Below are positions 34,459 to 46,620 of a stretch of DNA of 64,000 bases, piece by piece. Under the pieces are notes generated by a model that saw only the letters and a program-made list of their open reading frames with translations, did no database searches and was not told the DNA's origin. The position numbers were made by a program, and so were the translations under genes. Location: assembly GCF_041260155.1 (NCBI RefSeq), contig NC_091932.1:46903629-46967628 (forward strand), given 5' to 3'. The DNA comes from Ptychodera flava (taxonomy: Eukaryota > Hemichordata > Enteropneusta > Ptychoderidae). Positions within the stretch are counted from its first letter, which is position 1. The number at the start of each line of letters is the position of its first letter.

Positions 34459-36029
34459 ATGTCTTCCCACTCAACGTCATCAAACCGATCGAGTACATTA
34501 TCGATCCAAAAGGCAGCTGCCATCAGAGCAGCTGCTCTTGAAGCAGAACTGAGAGGGAGAGAAGAGGAAGCTGCCAGAGAAGAAGAGTTACAACAACTAG
34601 AGCTCAGAGAGAAGGCCCGTCAAGCTGAGATGAAACTGACAGAGAGAAGACATATCAGGCCGAAGAGGAAAGACGACAGGCCGAAGAGGAAAGATAACAG
34701 GCTGAAGCAGAAGCAGAAATAAAGCGCAAAACACGAGAATTAGAGTGACAGAGGATACCGAGAGAACTTCGTGTCGAGCAAGCCAAAGTAGCAGCCTGTG
34801 AGAGAGAAGAATTGCTTGATATCACCCCAGTGATTGAGACAGTCCCACCAATTTCATCGGTACCACCACCACCACAGCCAGCAGCTACAATTCCAACGTT
34901 CATTGTGAAAACTGAACCAATGAGCCCACCAGCAAAAACTTACACAGCACCTCCACCAGTTATAAAGACAGAACCTCCACCAGTTATAAAGACAGAACCA
35001 GCCAAACCAACATTTGCTGATTCAGACAAACGAAAGGATAATTTATTCCATCAAACAGGGAAACAACAACATACAACGCTAAACAAGGACAGCCTACAAG
35101 TATTGGCTGAGAATTTGGCTTCATCTGTATCATTGAGCCGACTGCCAACACCTGAACCACCAATATTCACAGGAGACCCGTTAGCCTATCCAGATTGGTT
35201 ATCATCCTTTACCACCTTAGTTGAATTACGCGGCGTACCACCTCTTGAAAGAATCCACTACTTGAAAAAATATCTAGGAGGCCCAGCCAAAGAAGCCGTA
35301 GGAGGATGTTTTCTCCTAAGAAGTGAACAGGCATACGAAGAAGCTAAGGCTATTCTCAACGAAAGGTATGGAAACCCATTCACAGTAACAGAAGCTTTCA
35401 GAAACAAAATAGAAACCTGGCCAAGAATTTCAGGCAAGGACAGCATGGCATTGCGAAAATTTTCAGACTTTCTCAAGCAGTGTCAAGTAGCCATGAAAGA
35501 TATACCAGACCTAGCAGTCTTGAATGATGTGAGAGAAAACAGAAAAATGCTCCAAAAGCTACCCGATTGGGTTGTTACTCGATGGAGTCGAGTGGTCGCA
35601 AGGGTAAAGAAACTTACAAATACGTACCCGCCATTTGAGAACTTTGTTGGGTTCATACAGGAAGAGGCAGATATTGCATGTGATCCATTAACATCACTCG
35701 GATCTCTGAGACCATCAACTGACAAGGATCAACAAGGAACTTCAAATGGCACGACCAGAAAGCGAAAACCAGGTGGACACACTTTATCCACTTCATCAAA
35801 GCCGACAACAGATACTGAATCATGTCAGTTCTGTAAGAAAGATGGACACCCCATCCAAGAATGTGAAGCATTCAAAGCAAAGCCAATGACAGAAAGGCAA
35901 GATTTTGTCAAGAAAGGCGGCTATTGTTTTGGTTGCTTGGGTAAAGGTCACATATCAAGAACTGCCCTGCTCGCTGCAAGTGTAAGAAATGCGGTAAGAA
36001 GCATCCAAACCAGCTTGCACAGTAATTAG
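34459..36029 (+). pseudogene. Second BEL/Pao Gag (DUF1759-like, zinc knuckle), decayed
   Basis: From MSSHSTSSNRSS at 34459 it encodes an Ala/Glu/Arg coiled coil (AAALEAELRGREEEAAREEE). The frame is lost near 34650, and two stops (about 34702 and 34747) precede the long open part from 34812 to 36029. That part has a PPPVIKTE duplication at about 34968-35000, the Gag core IFTGDPLAYPDWLSSF, YLKKYLGGPAKEAVGG and ILNERYGNPFTVTEAF, and knuckles CQFCKKDGHPIQEC and CFGCLGKGH. A 1-bp loss near 35960 destroys the last Cys-rich motif, and the copy ends by about 36030 with no protease or RT. It differs clearly from the minus-strand BEL Gag, so two lineages are present. It sits in the intron between exons A and B of the putative host gene. 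Confidence 0.85.
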
Positions 36030-36244
36030 GCTAATATGTCAAGAAATACTGCATCAAATTTGATGAAAACTTGGTACATGTTGATCTCATAGTGTTCTGT
36101 AAATACAATCAATGATACTTAGCAGTATCATTTAAATTAATTGCTAATTTGCGTTTGCTGGTACATGATGAACTTTTGTTTTCAGGGTGAATGTCCAGAA
36201 GCACTGCATCAAACTCTATAAAATATGGTACCGGCTATAATCTA

Positions 36245-36605
36245 TCTGTGAGTGGGGTGCGGGATTGCTGGATAGCTGAATAGCCCCCTAAATAGCTAGG
36301 TAGCTAATAGCTACGTTAGCCATAAGAATAGCTTATATTTGCTGTTTGTGGCTATTTAAGCTATTATTAATTTCCACAGGGACACTTTTAGCAGCTAATA
36401 AACGTAGTAGGTAGTTATTCAGCTAAAAATAAATGATATTGTAGGGCTGCTTATAGAGCTTTTCAAGCTATTTAGCCGTTTTTTAGCCGCTAATAGCCAC
36501 TCTGGCTGGCTACCAGCTACAAACTTCTGATGCAGAAATGGGCTGGCTATTGAGCTATTCAAGCTATTAGCGGTTTTTAGCTGCTATTAGTTTCTTTCTA
36601 GCAGA
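36245..36605. repeat. TAGCTA/AGCTATT low-complexity repeat
   Basis: About 360 bp is made almost wholly of variants of TAGC, AGCTATT and TAGCCG in both orientations, partly self-complementary. No fixed period is evident. 36030-36245 is unassigned. Confidence 0.7.
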
Positions 36606-36757
36606 CTGATACATTTGTATTAATTAGCGTAGTATAGTTGTTGATCAGAGAGTATTACAGTTACTTTAGATTAATTTTAAGTAATAAACCTGTCTTAACC
36701 ATGTTTGGCGTCACAGTATGTAGTTAAAAATAAGTGTATGTGTAATTTTCTCTCCAG

Positions 36758-36802
36758 GCCCACCTTTTAATGTTCGGACGGAATCAATCAGAGAGTTCTT
36801 TG
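36758..36802 (+). CDS. Putative host gene, microexon B (45 nt)
   Basis: TTTTCTCTCCAG|GC... and TTTG|GTAAGTAAT bound a 45-nt exon. In the frame set by exon A (G+GC) it reads PPFNVRTESIREFF with a phase-1 exit. The same frame continues into the exon at 39864. The other two frames would need inconsistent joins. The match of phase at both ends is the main evidence. Confidence 0.5.
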
Positions 36803-36989
36803 GTAAGTAATGCCATTAATGAAGATAATTCCTCAAATTTTTGGATGACTTGGGTGATCTTTCATATATTTCAGCAACTAATGGGCAAGAGGTTTTGACT
36901 TTGTGGGATATTGACTATTATATCATACCAGTATATTGATGGCGCAAATACAGCGATCTGATTAGTTGAGACGCGAAAAAGTATTGGAC

Positions 36990-37105
36990 TAAAAATAATA
37001 ATAATAATAATATAATAATATAGGGTTCTTATATAGCGCACATATCCACAAGTACATGTGCTCAAGGCGCTTTACAATTATTATTACCCCTGGTCACTGG
37101 ACCCA
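36990..37105 (+). repeat. AAT-repeat plus 'TATAGCGC...CTCAAGGCGCTTTACA' SINE/MITE-like repeat
   Basis: An (AAT)n tract precedes GGGTTCTTATATAGCGCACA and GTGCTCAAGGCGCTTTACAA. This is a motif pair I recall as a widespread short repeat in many marine animal genomes. Fragment only. 37105-38440 holds no recognised gene, apart from a TTTC run near 38110-38145. Confidence 0.5.
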
Positions 37106-38442
37106 TATGATACCACTAATGACCTTTGGGTAACCTTGGTTGACCTTTGACCTCTTCCTTATAATCAGCAACTTCTACAGCTGTGGTATTTGGTGATAAG
37201 CCACTTAATGGAAACATTCACCTACACACAATTTGGACCCAATTCTTTACAGGCATATGTACATGTAATTCTAAACTAACAAACGGGGCTTGAGATTTAG
37301 TTCTTGTTGGATATTCACCAGTATTAACTTAAAATTTTTCCCAAAGATTTACATGACTTTGTATAACCTTTGATCTACTTTCAAGCATCTGCTATAGCTC
37401 TATTGTTTCTCAGAATGAAGATGGAATGATTATACTCATTTCTTAAGCATGCACTTCCCCTATAAAAGCTGGATTATCGTAAATCCATGCAAATGTAAAA
37501 AAGCGACACTACTGATCGGACGTGCCGTCTTTGGTCCCAGAATCCCATAATTTTGCCGTGTTTTAGGTGTTCATTGCCATCGAATCTTGCATATGATGTT
37601 CTGTGAATACATAGCGACTACATTTGAGTCAGAAACAAACTGAAAAAAGTTCCATTTTTTGTCGTAGAACGCATGTTTCAGAATGTGTTCCCTGTACGAC
37701 CATTTGACCCCTATTTTGCATATGTTACCAAGTGCCCATCATGATTATCATATTCATCATATGGTCAAAGCGATGCTATGAGAATTTAAAAACTTCTGCC
37801 AAGTGTATGCAAATCGCTGCGTCATCAGTAATCCCCCTATTGTGCACCCACGGTCCTGTAATTTCCCGTTTAATGGTCCTGTGAAAAGAAGGGTTATAGG
37901 CAATTATAAGGCAGACAAATTGCTAAATTGAACCAAGTCATCACTGCTCTGCCAGCTGTATTTTAAATTTTGTGACTGTTTTTGCAACTTTTTTTGTATA
38001 TTTTAACTTTTTAGTCTGTGATTCAGTCATTTCCAACTCCCTGTGTGTTATACTTGTTTCATTTTTTAGTTCCAGAGACCAGCTCGGGAACTGTTAATTT
38101 TTGCTCACTTCCTTCTTTCTTTCTTTCTTTCTTTTTCTTTCTTTCTCTATTTCCAGTATACTATCATAGAACATGCTATGCACAAATTTACTTTCATTAC
38201 CCAGAATGCATTGCGACACGCTTATGCCGTCATCGCTCAGCTCGGACGGGTTTTACGGGTATTTCTTGTTTGTTTATTTATTTATTTTTATTTTGCATTG
38301 CTCAACTATCATATTGCGTTCAGCTATTAATAATTCTAGCTTTCTTACGCTTTGTTTTTTGTTGCTTTTGATTTCATTTTTCTCTAAATACTCGCCGTAC
38401 GTGGTGCTTACTGTTTCGCCCGAATGCTAATGAGATAACAAT

Positions 38443-38670
38443 GGCGGCTGTACAATCGCTTCGCTCGCATAGAGAGAGAAAAGTAGGCTTTCCGTAAGTT
38501 TACAAGCGCGGCTGGGCACATCGTGTACCTAGGCGAGGTGGGTGTGCTCGAAAACGAAGATCAATGCAAAATTTGGATTCAAAATCGGCTGTTTTGGCGG
38601 AGAAACTGCCCGCCGTATTTCTGAGGAGCCACCAGCGGTTTTTCCTATATCAGTCTGCGAGGCCGTTTAA
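38443..38670 (+). repeat. Third copy of the ~240-bp dispersed repeat
   Basis: It aligns with the dimer at 1455-1940: ATGGCGGCTGTACAATCGC, CGCATAGAGAGAGAAAAGTAGG, GTGTGCTCGAAAACGAAGATC, AAATCGGCTGTTTTGGCGGAGAAACTG and GCCACCAGCGG-like blocks in order. 38670-39545 is somewhat CpG-rich but without a recognisable gene. Confidence 0.65.
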
Positions 38671-39547
38671 CGCCAGTAACACAGCCCTGCCATGCAGAGC
38701 TAGGCATTCATAGTCAACTGTCTGTCACCGCACCGGCATGCGTTGGCTGCACGTAAAAGCAACTCAACTTTCCAAGATCAAACGGTCAGTATCTTGTGAA
38801 AACAGCGACATAGCAATGGAAATTGTTTTAGTCTGTGCTTTTAATCAAATGAAAATGCATGTGGCCTCGGTTTTCAATTTCAACGGCCTAGGTCCGATGT
38901 TTCCTCTCGTCTGATCATCGTTGTAAACCACGCGCCTCTTTACGGCAACAACTCAGCGCTACCCGTCAAGCGATTGATTTTTGCGTAGGTCAGCGGAGCA
39001 AAAATTATTGCTCTGGCTCGCGAGAATGTTGTCTGATATACATTTCCGTGCCGTCGCCCCCGTATGTATCTGTTGCGTTTTTACCGTACATGTAGGCATT
39101 TGTAATCTGTGTACTGTAATTCCCCGGACTGCCTTGCTTTTAGTTGTATTATGGTGTTTACTGCTATCAGCCCTTAATATAGGTACGTGCTTGAATATTA
39201 AAATCCAAACACTCTTTCATTCTGCACCTATCTTTGTCACACATTCTCTTGTTTCTTCCGCTGCTCTGGTCTCTGGAACTTCGCTTTTGCTTGCAAATGC
39301 TTTCTAGTTTTGCTTTGATATTGATGTTCCTGAAAACCACTGTACTGATGATGACACTTGAAATTTGCCATTAGATCTCAAAAGACACTGCTCATCATAT
39401 TGTTTTGCTGTTTATTTATTATTGATCCATTGATTGATCTATTGATTGAATGAAAGATTGGTTTCTCAATTTATTTGATAAACCAATATATTAATTTATT
39501 ATGTTTAATGTTCAATATATTAATCTGGTTGTTTGTTTATTTGTTGT

Positions 39548-39830
39548 TAGTCCCCACGGACACCATCCGGGGGACTTATAGGTTTGGTCATGTCCGTGAG
39601 TGCGTGCGTGCGTGCGTGCGTGCGTCCGTTCACGCAGATAACTCAGAGATGCCTGGAGTGATTTCATTCAAACTTGGTACAAAGATTAATGTCACTGTGC
39701 TTGCGGCCATTTTGTTACGATTTTTTCATGTACGGAGCCATAACTCGGGCACATCTCAACCAATTTTATTCAAAGTTGGTACAATGACGTTGACTATATC
39801 ATACTTTTGCACGCCAATTGTTTCAGGTTA
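39548..39830 (+). repeat. Dispersed 'TAGTCCCCACGGACACCATCC' repeat, plus strand
   Basis: TAGTCCCCACGGACACCATC, TATAGGTTTGGTCATGTCCG, (GTGC)n, TTCACGCAGATAACTCAGAG, CATTCAAACTTGGTACAAAG and GTTGGTACAATGACGTTGAC follow in the order seen on the minus strand at 19140-19640. It lies in the intron just before exon C of the putative host gene. Confidence 0.75.
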
Positions 39831-39863
39831 TGACTTGTTATTTATTTGTATCATTCCACACAG

Positions 39864-39979
39864 GTGACAGATGTGATATACGCAAGATTGAACAAGGCGA
39901 TGGGATGAAAGACAAGTGGCGAGCCAAAGGTCACAAGTGGTTTGAATGGGTCTTGCATCACCTTGCCTGTAAACTGTAA
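39864..39979 (+). CDS. Putative host gene, terminal exon C
   Basis: Acceptor TATCATTCCACACAG|GT completes the split Gly codon of exon B (G+GT). It reads GDRCDIRKIEQGDGMKDKW and then RAKGHKWFEWVLHHLACKL to a TAA at 39977-39979. The exon is basic and Trp-rich with two Cys. I do not recognise the family. It does not look like a retroelement. With A and B it gives three exons over 7.1 kb whose phases agree at both junctions. Confidence 0.55.
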
Positions 39980-40318
39980 ACCAATTTTGACCAATGAAAT
40001 GCAACATATTCCGGGGTATCTAGGAAAACCTGATGTTGATATTTTTTTGTCCATTTAACCATACATTTCATTTCATTTTCTAAGGGACCAAGTCAAAATA
40101 ATTATGATGTATAACTTGTAAAGTACTGTATAAGAAATTACGTCTTTACTGAATGTAAACAGACCTTTGTTTGTCACCTCAGATTGAGTTCTTATGACAA
40201 GTAAAGATTGCCACAATTTGAGAGAAAAATGCTGTCTTTATCTATGTGAAAGGCGCTGCCAACCAAGATCTCAGAAAAGCCTGAATGAGATCCAGAGTTT
40301 ATGGAATAGTGTATTTCC

Positions 40319-41036
40319 AGCCAAGCATGGTGAGAATTGTACACTGAACTGGATTTTACAGAGAGATCAAAGTGCAGTAGAGTATAGAGGTTGAATACAG
40401 TTAATCAGTATTTCAGCTGTTTTCAAGTTAAATTGTCAAACAGCGCAACTCTTCAAATAAAACCAAATTCATGAATAATGAATCACTTTTCCCCCTTCAA
40501 TCCTGAAGGTCATTCACAGAAGAGCATACTCACTTTCATTTAAATCTGTACCATACTTTGCTATCAGTGAAGGTGATACCTTTGTCTGTTTCATATATGG
40601 GTAAATATCTCGCTCAGGTAATGCTCCAGTTTCAAAACTTTTAAATTATTAATCCTATTTAGATGGGTATACGGTATCTTGCTCAGGTAATGCTCCTTCA
40701 GAAAACAGATCATGTAACAGTGTATATTAAACCAAGCATGATGAGAGTTGTACACTGAACTTGATAGAGAGATTCAAGTGCAAGCAGAGTATAGAGGGTA
40801 AAATACAGTAAATCAGTATTTCAGCATGTTTCAAGTTGTCAAACAGGGCAACTCTGAATATAAAATAAAATTCATGAAAATAGAGTCACTTTTTTCCCTT
40901 CAATCTTGAAGGTCACACAGCGAAGATGCTCTCATTTTCATTTGAATCAGTACCTTAGACATCCTTTGCTATCAGTGAAGGTGATATCTTTGTTTCAAGT
41001 CACATTATATGGGTATATCTTGCTCAGGTACATGTA
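40319..41036 (+). repeat. Tandem duplication, ~412-bp period
   Basis: 40319-40625 (CCAAGCATGGTGAGAATTGT ... ATATCTCGCTCAGGTAATG) is repeated, diverged, at 40731-41036 (CCAAGCATGATGAGAGTTGT ... ATATCTTGCTCAGGTAC). Smaller GGTAT(A)TCTTGCTCAGGTAATG blocks recur near 40680 and 41085. It is noncoding. 41110-41890 is unassigned. Confidence 0.75.
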
Positions 41037-41896
41037 ATTAAGGTAGAATTTTAATTTCAAAACTTTATTGATCCTATGTAGACGGGTATATCTTGCTCAG
41101 GTAATGTCCTTCAAAAATAGAATTTTAATGTCGAAACTTTATTGATGGAAAAATCAACCATAGACATCTTGTGTTAAACTTTACTTTCTAATTTTTACTG
41201 AGTTATTCAGTATTACCAATCACTAACTCTGTACTCATTTTTACTATCAGGTCAGTTTTTATGATCAAAAGGTTTTGAAGGGGTTGCGGAAAATGGTGCA
41301 TTCCACTGTAAGGCAAGATTTTGAGAATAATATATTGCACGAATGGATGATGGTATAATGCTGTATAAGCATACTGTTGTAAATTATATTAGGGTCAGCC
41401 ACAATTTTGCTCAATACTATCCAGTGAGCATTTTAAATATTTTTATCAAAGTCTGCAATCACAGAACAAAACGTCAAAAGATGGGAGTAAAGGATTAAAA
41501 ATATTTCAAAAACATGTTTTTCCATTTACAAATTTATAGACATTTGTGCAGTTTTCCTTTCCCCATAGCAGTACAGCTTTCAGTGCCATCTACATTCTGA
41601 ATGAATACTGTAAAGTTGGCAAACTTGAGAATTGTTAAATATCACAACAGAAATATATTTTTTTGCAATAAGGAAATTCACCTACATAGGCAGATTTGAA
41701 GTGCTAAATTATATTTTTTGTCGGTCTACAAGGTCTGGAAAACTTAGTGTTTTTTGTCTATAATCTCTGTAAGGAGTATCAAAATAGTTACAATGATTTA
41801 CATTCCAAGAAAAGATGTGAAAAAGTGTCATCCTTGATTATCATGATAAGGAGTGCATGACCTTGATGACTCTCTATGTGGAATAATTGTGTTTAA

Positions 41897-42128
41897 CCTT
41901 TGAGTGCCAAAGTCAACTTTTGTTGCCATGATGGAATATATCACCAACAACTTTTTCAGATGTAGACAATTTTTTTCAGATTTTTCCCAAAATTTGATCA
42001 AAAATTGTAGCAAATGAAAAGTTGTGGCCATTTGGTCCAAAGAACTGAAATAAAATGCAGCAACTTCATAAATATTGGGAAAATGTTACACTGAAATGTT
42101 GGTGGGAAAAATTACAGCACTCAAAGGG
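41897..42128. mobile_element. 232-bp piggyBac-like MITE (TTAA flanks)
   Basis: TTAA at 41893-41896 and 42129-42132 flank CCTTTGAGTGCC on the left and, reverse-complemented, CCCTTTGAGTGC on the right. A CCCTTT-type start next to TTAA is the piggyBac pattern. No coding capacity. 42133-43110 is unassigned. Confidence 0.7.
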
Positions 42129-43109
42129 TTAAGCAAGATGTTCATAAAATGATCAAGATGAACATAACATCGTCGGTGATTTTCCATTGAAGTCACAAGT
42201 ATTCTGTCCAAGGTTAATTTGAATGATAGTGTGTAGCTGAATTTCAATCCCAAACCTGTATGAAACTGTCTAACATGTTGACAAAATAAATTTCATTGAG
42301 TGGGATTGTGGGTTTTATTTAAGTTCCAATAAACATTTCTGCATCAACACATAAACTTAAGGAGTTGATAAATTATTTTGAATGCTTTTTGTGATTTTCT
42401 CAGCGCTACTCAATACACTGTATTGGTAGAGTACAGCAAAGAAACCCTTGAACTAGTTAGTACACTGCCTGAGTTTGAACAGGTTATCACCTGAATCCAT
42501 AAATACAATTTGTAGATTTATGAATCACTTTAGTTCAATACTCAAGGAGGGTGTTGTGCTTTGGACAATGCACTTCATTCGTACTTGCTTCATTGTAGTA
42601 TGATGAGTAGTGGTTTCCTTTAATCAAGCTTAATCCTGTTGGATGATGGATTAACGGGCAGCCAACAAAGCTGGTAGTGCAAAAGTAATTCACTTGCAAT
42701 TCTTGATTAGCAGGTAATTCATTGGTGCATTTAGGCAAATTTTCACCATCGGCAGGAGGTTAGAGTCGGGGGCACAGAGGGGCATGCAGGCAGTTTTGTC
42801 ATATCAGTGGTAGGGAAATTTCATTCTGCAGCCCAATGACTTGAAAAACTTCTAGAGGGCGAGTAGGAAGTGCTTTTAGGTTGTTTTCGTGAATTTGCAG
42901 ATGGACATGGTACAATCATGCGGACAAGACATGGCAGTGGTAACTTTATAGTTAGGTGAGGCTAGGGTTTTAGATGAGGAGAGGGGAAAGCAGGTGGTAA
43001 TTTCCCTTGTTGGGAGCGGAAGAGAGGGAAAAGGTTTAATTTGCAGTAGCAAATTACCATGAAAAATACAGTCAAGGACAGTGTGCTCATATTTGGTTTG
43101 AATTGGTCC

Positions 43110-43677
43110 ATCAAGAAATATTTAAACCAGAAAAACAAGAATGACAAAAGTAAATAAGGTCTGAAACTGTAGGTACTAGTGGAGGTCAACTTTAGGAACA
43201 GGCTTAGCAGAGGAATGTTTTAACACTGTCCTTTATGGTTTCAGCAGGTCTGCCAATATGTATCAGTTCATGAACAATGACAGGAAATGACTCAAGGTCA
43301 GTGGAGTAGCCTGTTTCAGTCACTGCCACCACTCCTACACATAATAGGTACACTGCATACAAATAAGTTAGAGATTACAGAATCTCCAACTAAGATGTGT
43401 GGGCTGTTTCAGTTAATGCCACCACTCCCGCACATTTGCAGGATTTCCCCTTTTTCTTACCTCATTTGCATATTTTTGACACTGACATGTTCATTTGAAC
43501 AACGTCACATCTCAACCCCTGGGTCTACCTGTACACCAAATACTGTGATGGTAGGTGCGGCAGTTTGGAAGCTTTTGCGTGTGACGGACATACATCTGCA
43601 TATACATACATACATACACGCATATATACAGATATACAGATGCCACCGACTCACCGTATAAGCTCGTTTGGTATTTA
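43110..43677 (-). repeat. Dispersed repeat, copy 2 (interrupted by a TIR element)
   Basis: The same blocks as 15290-16100 occur in order, up to GCTCGTTTGGTATTTA, where element B inserts. The repeat resumes at 46854 with TTATATACATACCCAATATGGGCTAAAAA. Copy 1 at 16.05-16.10 kb shows the uninterrupted sequence. Confidence 0.75.
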
Positions 43678-44723
43678 GGGAGCCGTCATTATTTACAGCC
43701 CTGGGGGGGGGTCCGGGGAATTGCTTTCGAAACTCCAAAATTTCGAGTACCCCCCCCCCCTGCCAACCATGACATGTTTGAGTAACCCCCCTCTCTGCTA
43801 CAGAAATTTTGAGTGACCCCCCCCCCAAAAAAAAAAAAAAGTTGGGAAAGTTAAATATCTATACAGCAAAATGGATTGCTGCTGCGACAGGCCCTGTACA
43901 GACCCTGATTAAACCCTGTGGTACAGGTCTTTGTCGGAAAGAGGTTCCATTGCTGTGACAGGGGCTGATGTACAGGTCTGTATCCAGTGCTCTGGTGACA
44001 TGCAGTTATTCCGTAGGATTTTTTTTCAAAGCGGTCGTGGGGGGAGGTCAGAGCTTTTGAAAAATAGAGATTAAAATGGTGTTATTTGGTGGCACTTGGG
44101 GAGTATTTTTTCAGATTTTTTTCGTATAAAAAACTCAAAGGAAAAGAAATCTGAGATAGTATTCCAAAACTTATATTCCAGTTCACTGATTTCAATTACA
44201 TTTTTTGAAAACGAAAAAATAGCGACAGACATACATTTATTCACATTTATTATTTATTATTATTTTCCTGCAATAAAAGATGGGTTTGTTGTCAAGGCAT
44301 TCCACTGGTTTTAAACTTTATGGAATCAGAATAAGCTTGCTTTACACATTTTCCCCTATCGGTAACCTATACAATGTAGAATATAGACGTTTCTCATTAA
44401 TGATCAGGCAAGTATATCAATATAATCGCAATCATACCAATCCATAATCCAATAACACTAGGTCAAAATTTGTAAGACAATAGTTGTAAACATAGACACA
44501 AAACAGCACAGAACAGACAGTAAATAGACGGTACACAAACAAAGTCATATTCATGAAAGAAAGATATATGGACCTCTGGCCAGAAGACCAAGAAGTGATG
44601 TCAGGTGTTTCGAAAATAGTAAGCGCATCCTGCCCCACATGTGGCACCCGCCATATATCAATCTGTAAGTCAGATAGGTAGTGGTCACTAACTAAGGCCC
44701 CATGTCACCGATGCCATCAGTGA

Positions 44724-45920
44724 TCATTTGCCGAAGAGAGATATGTATTTATCAACCAGCTTGCGATACCTGCCAAAAAAGCGTTTGAATGTAGAGACAA
44801 GTCTTGCTCTGGTGTAACCTTGATTTAACAGTTTGAAAGAGAGATGGCCATGTCTCTCTACAAAATCACCATATGAACTGCATGCTCTTGCATATCGAAT
44901 AAGCTGGGAAATGTATACCCCATAAGCAGGTGAGAGTGGAATATTACTGATGAGGTGTGGAAAATTAATTATACTAAAGTTGAAATCATCTCTCTTGTCA
45001 TATAGCCTAGTAGAAAGGTGACCATTAGAGTCAAAATCAAGTAAAATGTCCAGATATGAAGCAGAAGAGGCTGTTTCTGTAGTCTCTTTAATCTCCAATT
45101 CTGGAGGATAAATCATAGCGAGATATTTACTGAATTCAGAGTTATTCAATGAAATAACATCGTCTATGTATCTAAATGTAAGGTTGAAAGTACGAGCTAC
45201 AGAGACCTTTTTCTGCTTGATAAGGTTCTGGATAAATTCTGCCTCGTATGAGAACAGAAATAAGTCGGCAAGTAAGGGGGCAGCACAGTTAGTGCCCATG
45301 GGAATTCCTATACACTGTTGGAAAATGTGTCCTCCAAATTCAACAAATATGTTGTCAATGAGGAAATAAAGCATACTGATAATGTCTTTCTCGGTATAAA
45401 ACACTTTAGCGTTAGTTGTATTTTTAACAAAATATGTAGAATTATACCCTAATACCACATATTTGTAATGGCGTGAACCGTTTTTGTAGAAAAATGCTTG
45501 GTTGATGATGTTTTTCAAGCGCTCTTTCAATTTATCATGTGGTATTGTGGTATACAATGTGGAAAAATTGAAAGTTTTAATAGATGTTATTTTTGAAACA
45601 GATCTTGATTTCAAATTTTCCAAGAGTTCCTTCGAATTTTTTAATATCCACATTTGATTTATACCACTCCGAGAAAAGACAACATCACAGTATGATTGAA
45701 GTTCCCGTTTAACAGTACAAAGAACAGAAGTCAGTATCTTCGATAACTCTGTTGTTGAACATTTTGAAGATCCTGCGATAAACCTAGCTTTGTAAGGTGT
45801 TTTGTGGAGCTTTGGTATCCAGTATAAGCTAGGCAACTTATTATGGTCATCCTTTGTTGTAATATTAAAATTATCCATGAATGACTTATGGTTTGCCAAA
45901 ATTTCAGATTTGTTGAACAT
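44724..45920 (-). pseudogene. Penelope-like element reverse transcriptase (main part)
   Basis: 398 codons on the minus strand. It includes LPSLYWIPKLHKTPYKARFI near the start, the motif A region FNFSTLYTTIPHDKLKERL, motif B GIPMGTNCAAPLLADLFLF, motif C LTFRYIDDVISL (YIDD), SYLDILLDF, LYDKRDDFNF, and the C-terminal RRY/AR-rich tail (FKRFFGRYRKLVDKYISLFGK minus its last residue). In motif A the catalytic Asp is replaced by Asn (FNFSTLYT where PLE RTs have D), from one GAT-to-AAT change, so the enzyme is probably dead. No GIY-YIG endonuclease follows the stop at 44724. Upstream frames at 45731-46620 supply the rest of the protein. Confidence 0.85.
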
Positions 45921-46620
45921 TGTCTGTAAGTGGAGTTGGTGGAGCTCTTAGTTACACCAAGTTCGTCTATAAGACATTCAAAATAATACTTCTTACAGAC
46001 AAATACAATGTTATTGGCAGCTTTATCAGCAGGGACGACAACATATTTGTCATGGATATCATTCAAACACTTAACAGCATCAGGATCTTTAAATACAGAA
46101 TAGGGTCTTCTGCAAACATGTGATCTTAGTCGACCAATACGGCCACGCACTATTTTCCTCACAGATTTGACCCATTCTGACAGTGTGTCCAGCTCTACAT
46201 CCTCCCTTTTAGCCCATTTCCGGCATATTCCTCAACTGAGTCCATAATGATCTTAAAATTATGGTTCCAGTTGATCCTGCGAGGTTCTCTGAACTTGGGT
46301 CCACAAGATAATATCTTACGAAGGTGGTGATGTTCAACCAAGTTCAGATCACCAGTGATGACATGGCCAACTGGAGTATGTTTGAAGGGAGATGTAGAGC
46401 AGTCACAGGATGCTGGTGTTTGAAGGAATTCATCAATTTTTAAGTGCCGCAATGCCTTATTGTAATTGAATATTTTATTGGAGATTGTCTTGGTGTATTG
46501 ATATGACAGAATAGGTACAGACTGGTTCTTAAAGTATACAGGTATAGTTGATGTAACCTTTTTGTTGTGTAGTATATTGCTGATATTAATGGCATCAATT
46601 CCTTTGTTAGTAAATGGAAG
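45731..46620 (-). pseudogene. Penelope-like element, N-terminal portion (two frameshifts)
   Basis: From about 46620 the minus strand reads NKGIDAINISNILHNKK, FKNQSVPILSYQYTKTI and LRHLKIDEFLQTPASCDC, then GHVITGDLNLV and LSCGPKFREPRRINW, to a frame loss near 46210. It resumes as RKIVRGRIGRL...CRRP and then KYVVVPADKAANNIVFVCKKYY, with the next frame loss near 45905, where the 44724-45920 frame takes over. These blocks are typical of the region before the RT fingers in PLEs. The frameshifts confirm a dead copy. Confidence 0.8.

Noticed and set aside
44940..44965. CTGATGAG core considered as a hammerhead ribozyme (known in Penelope-like elements)
   Set aside because: The conserved CGAAAC side and pairing stems are missing, and it lies antisense within the RT coding region.
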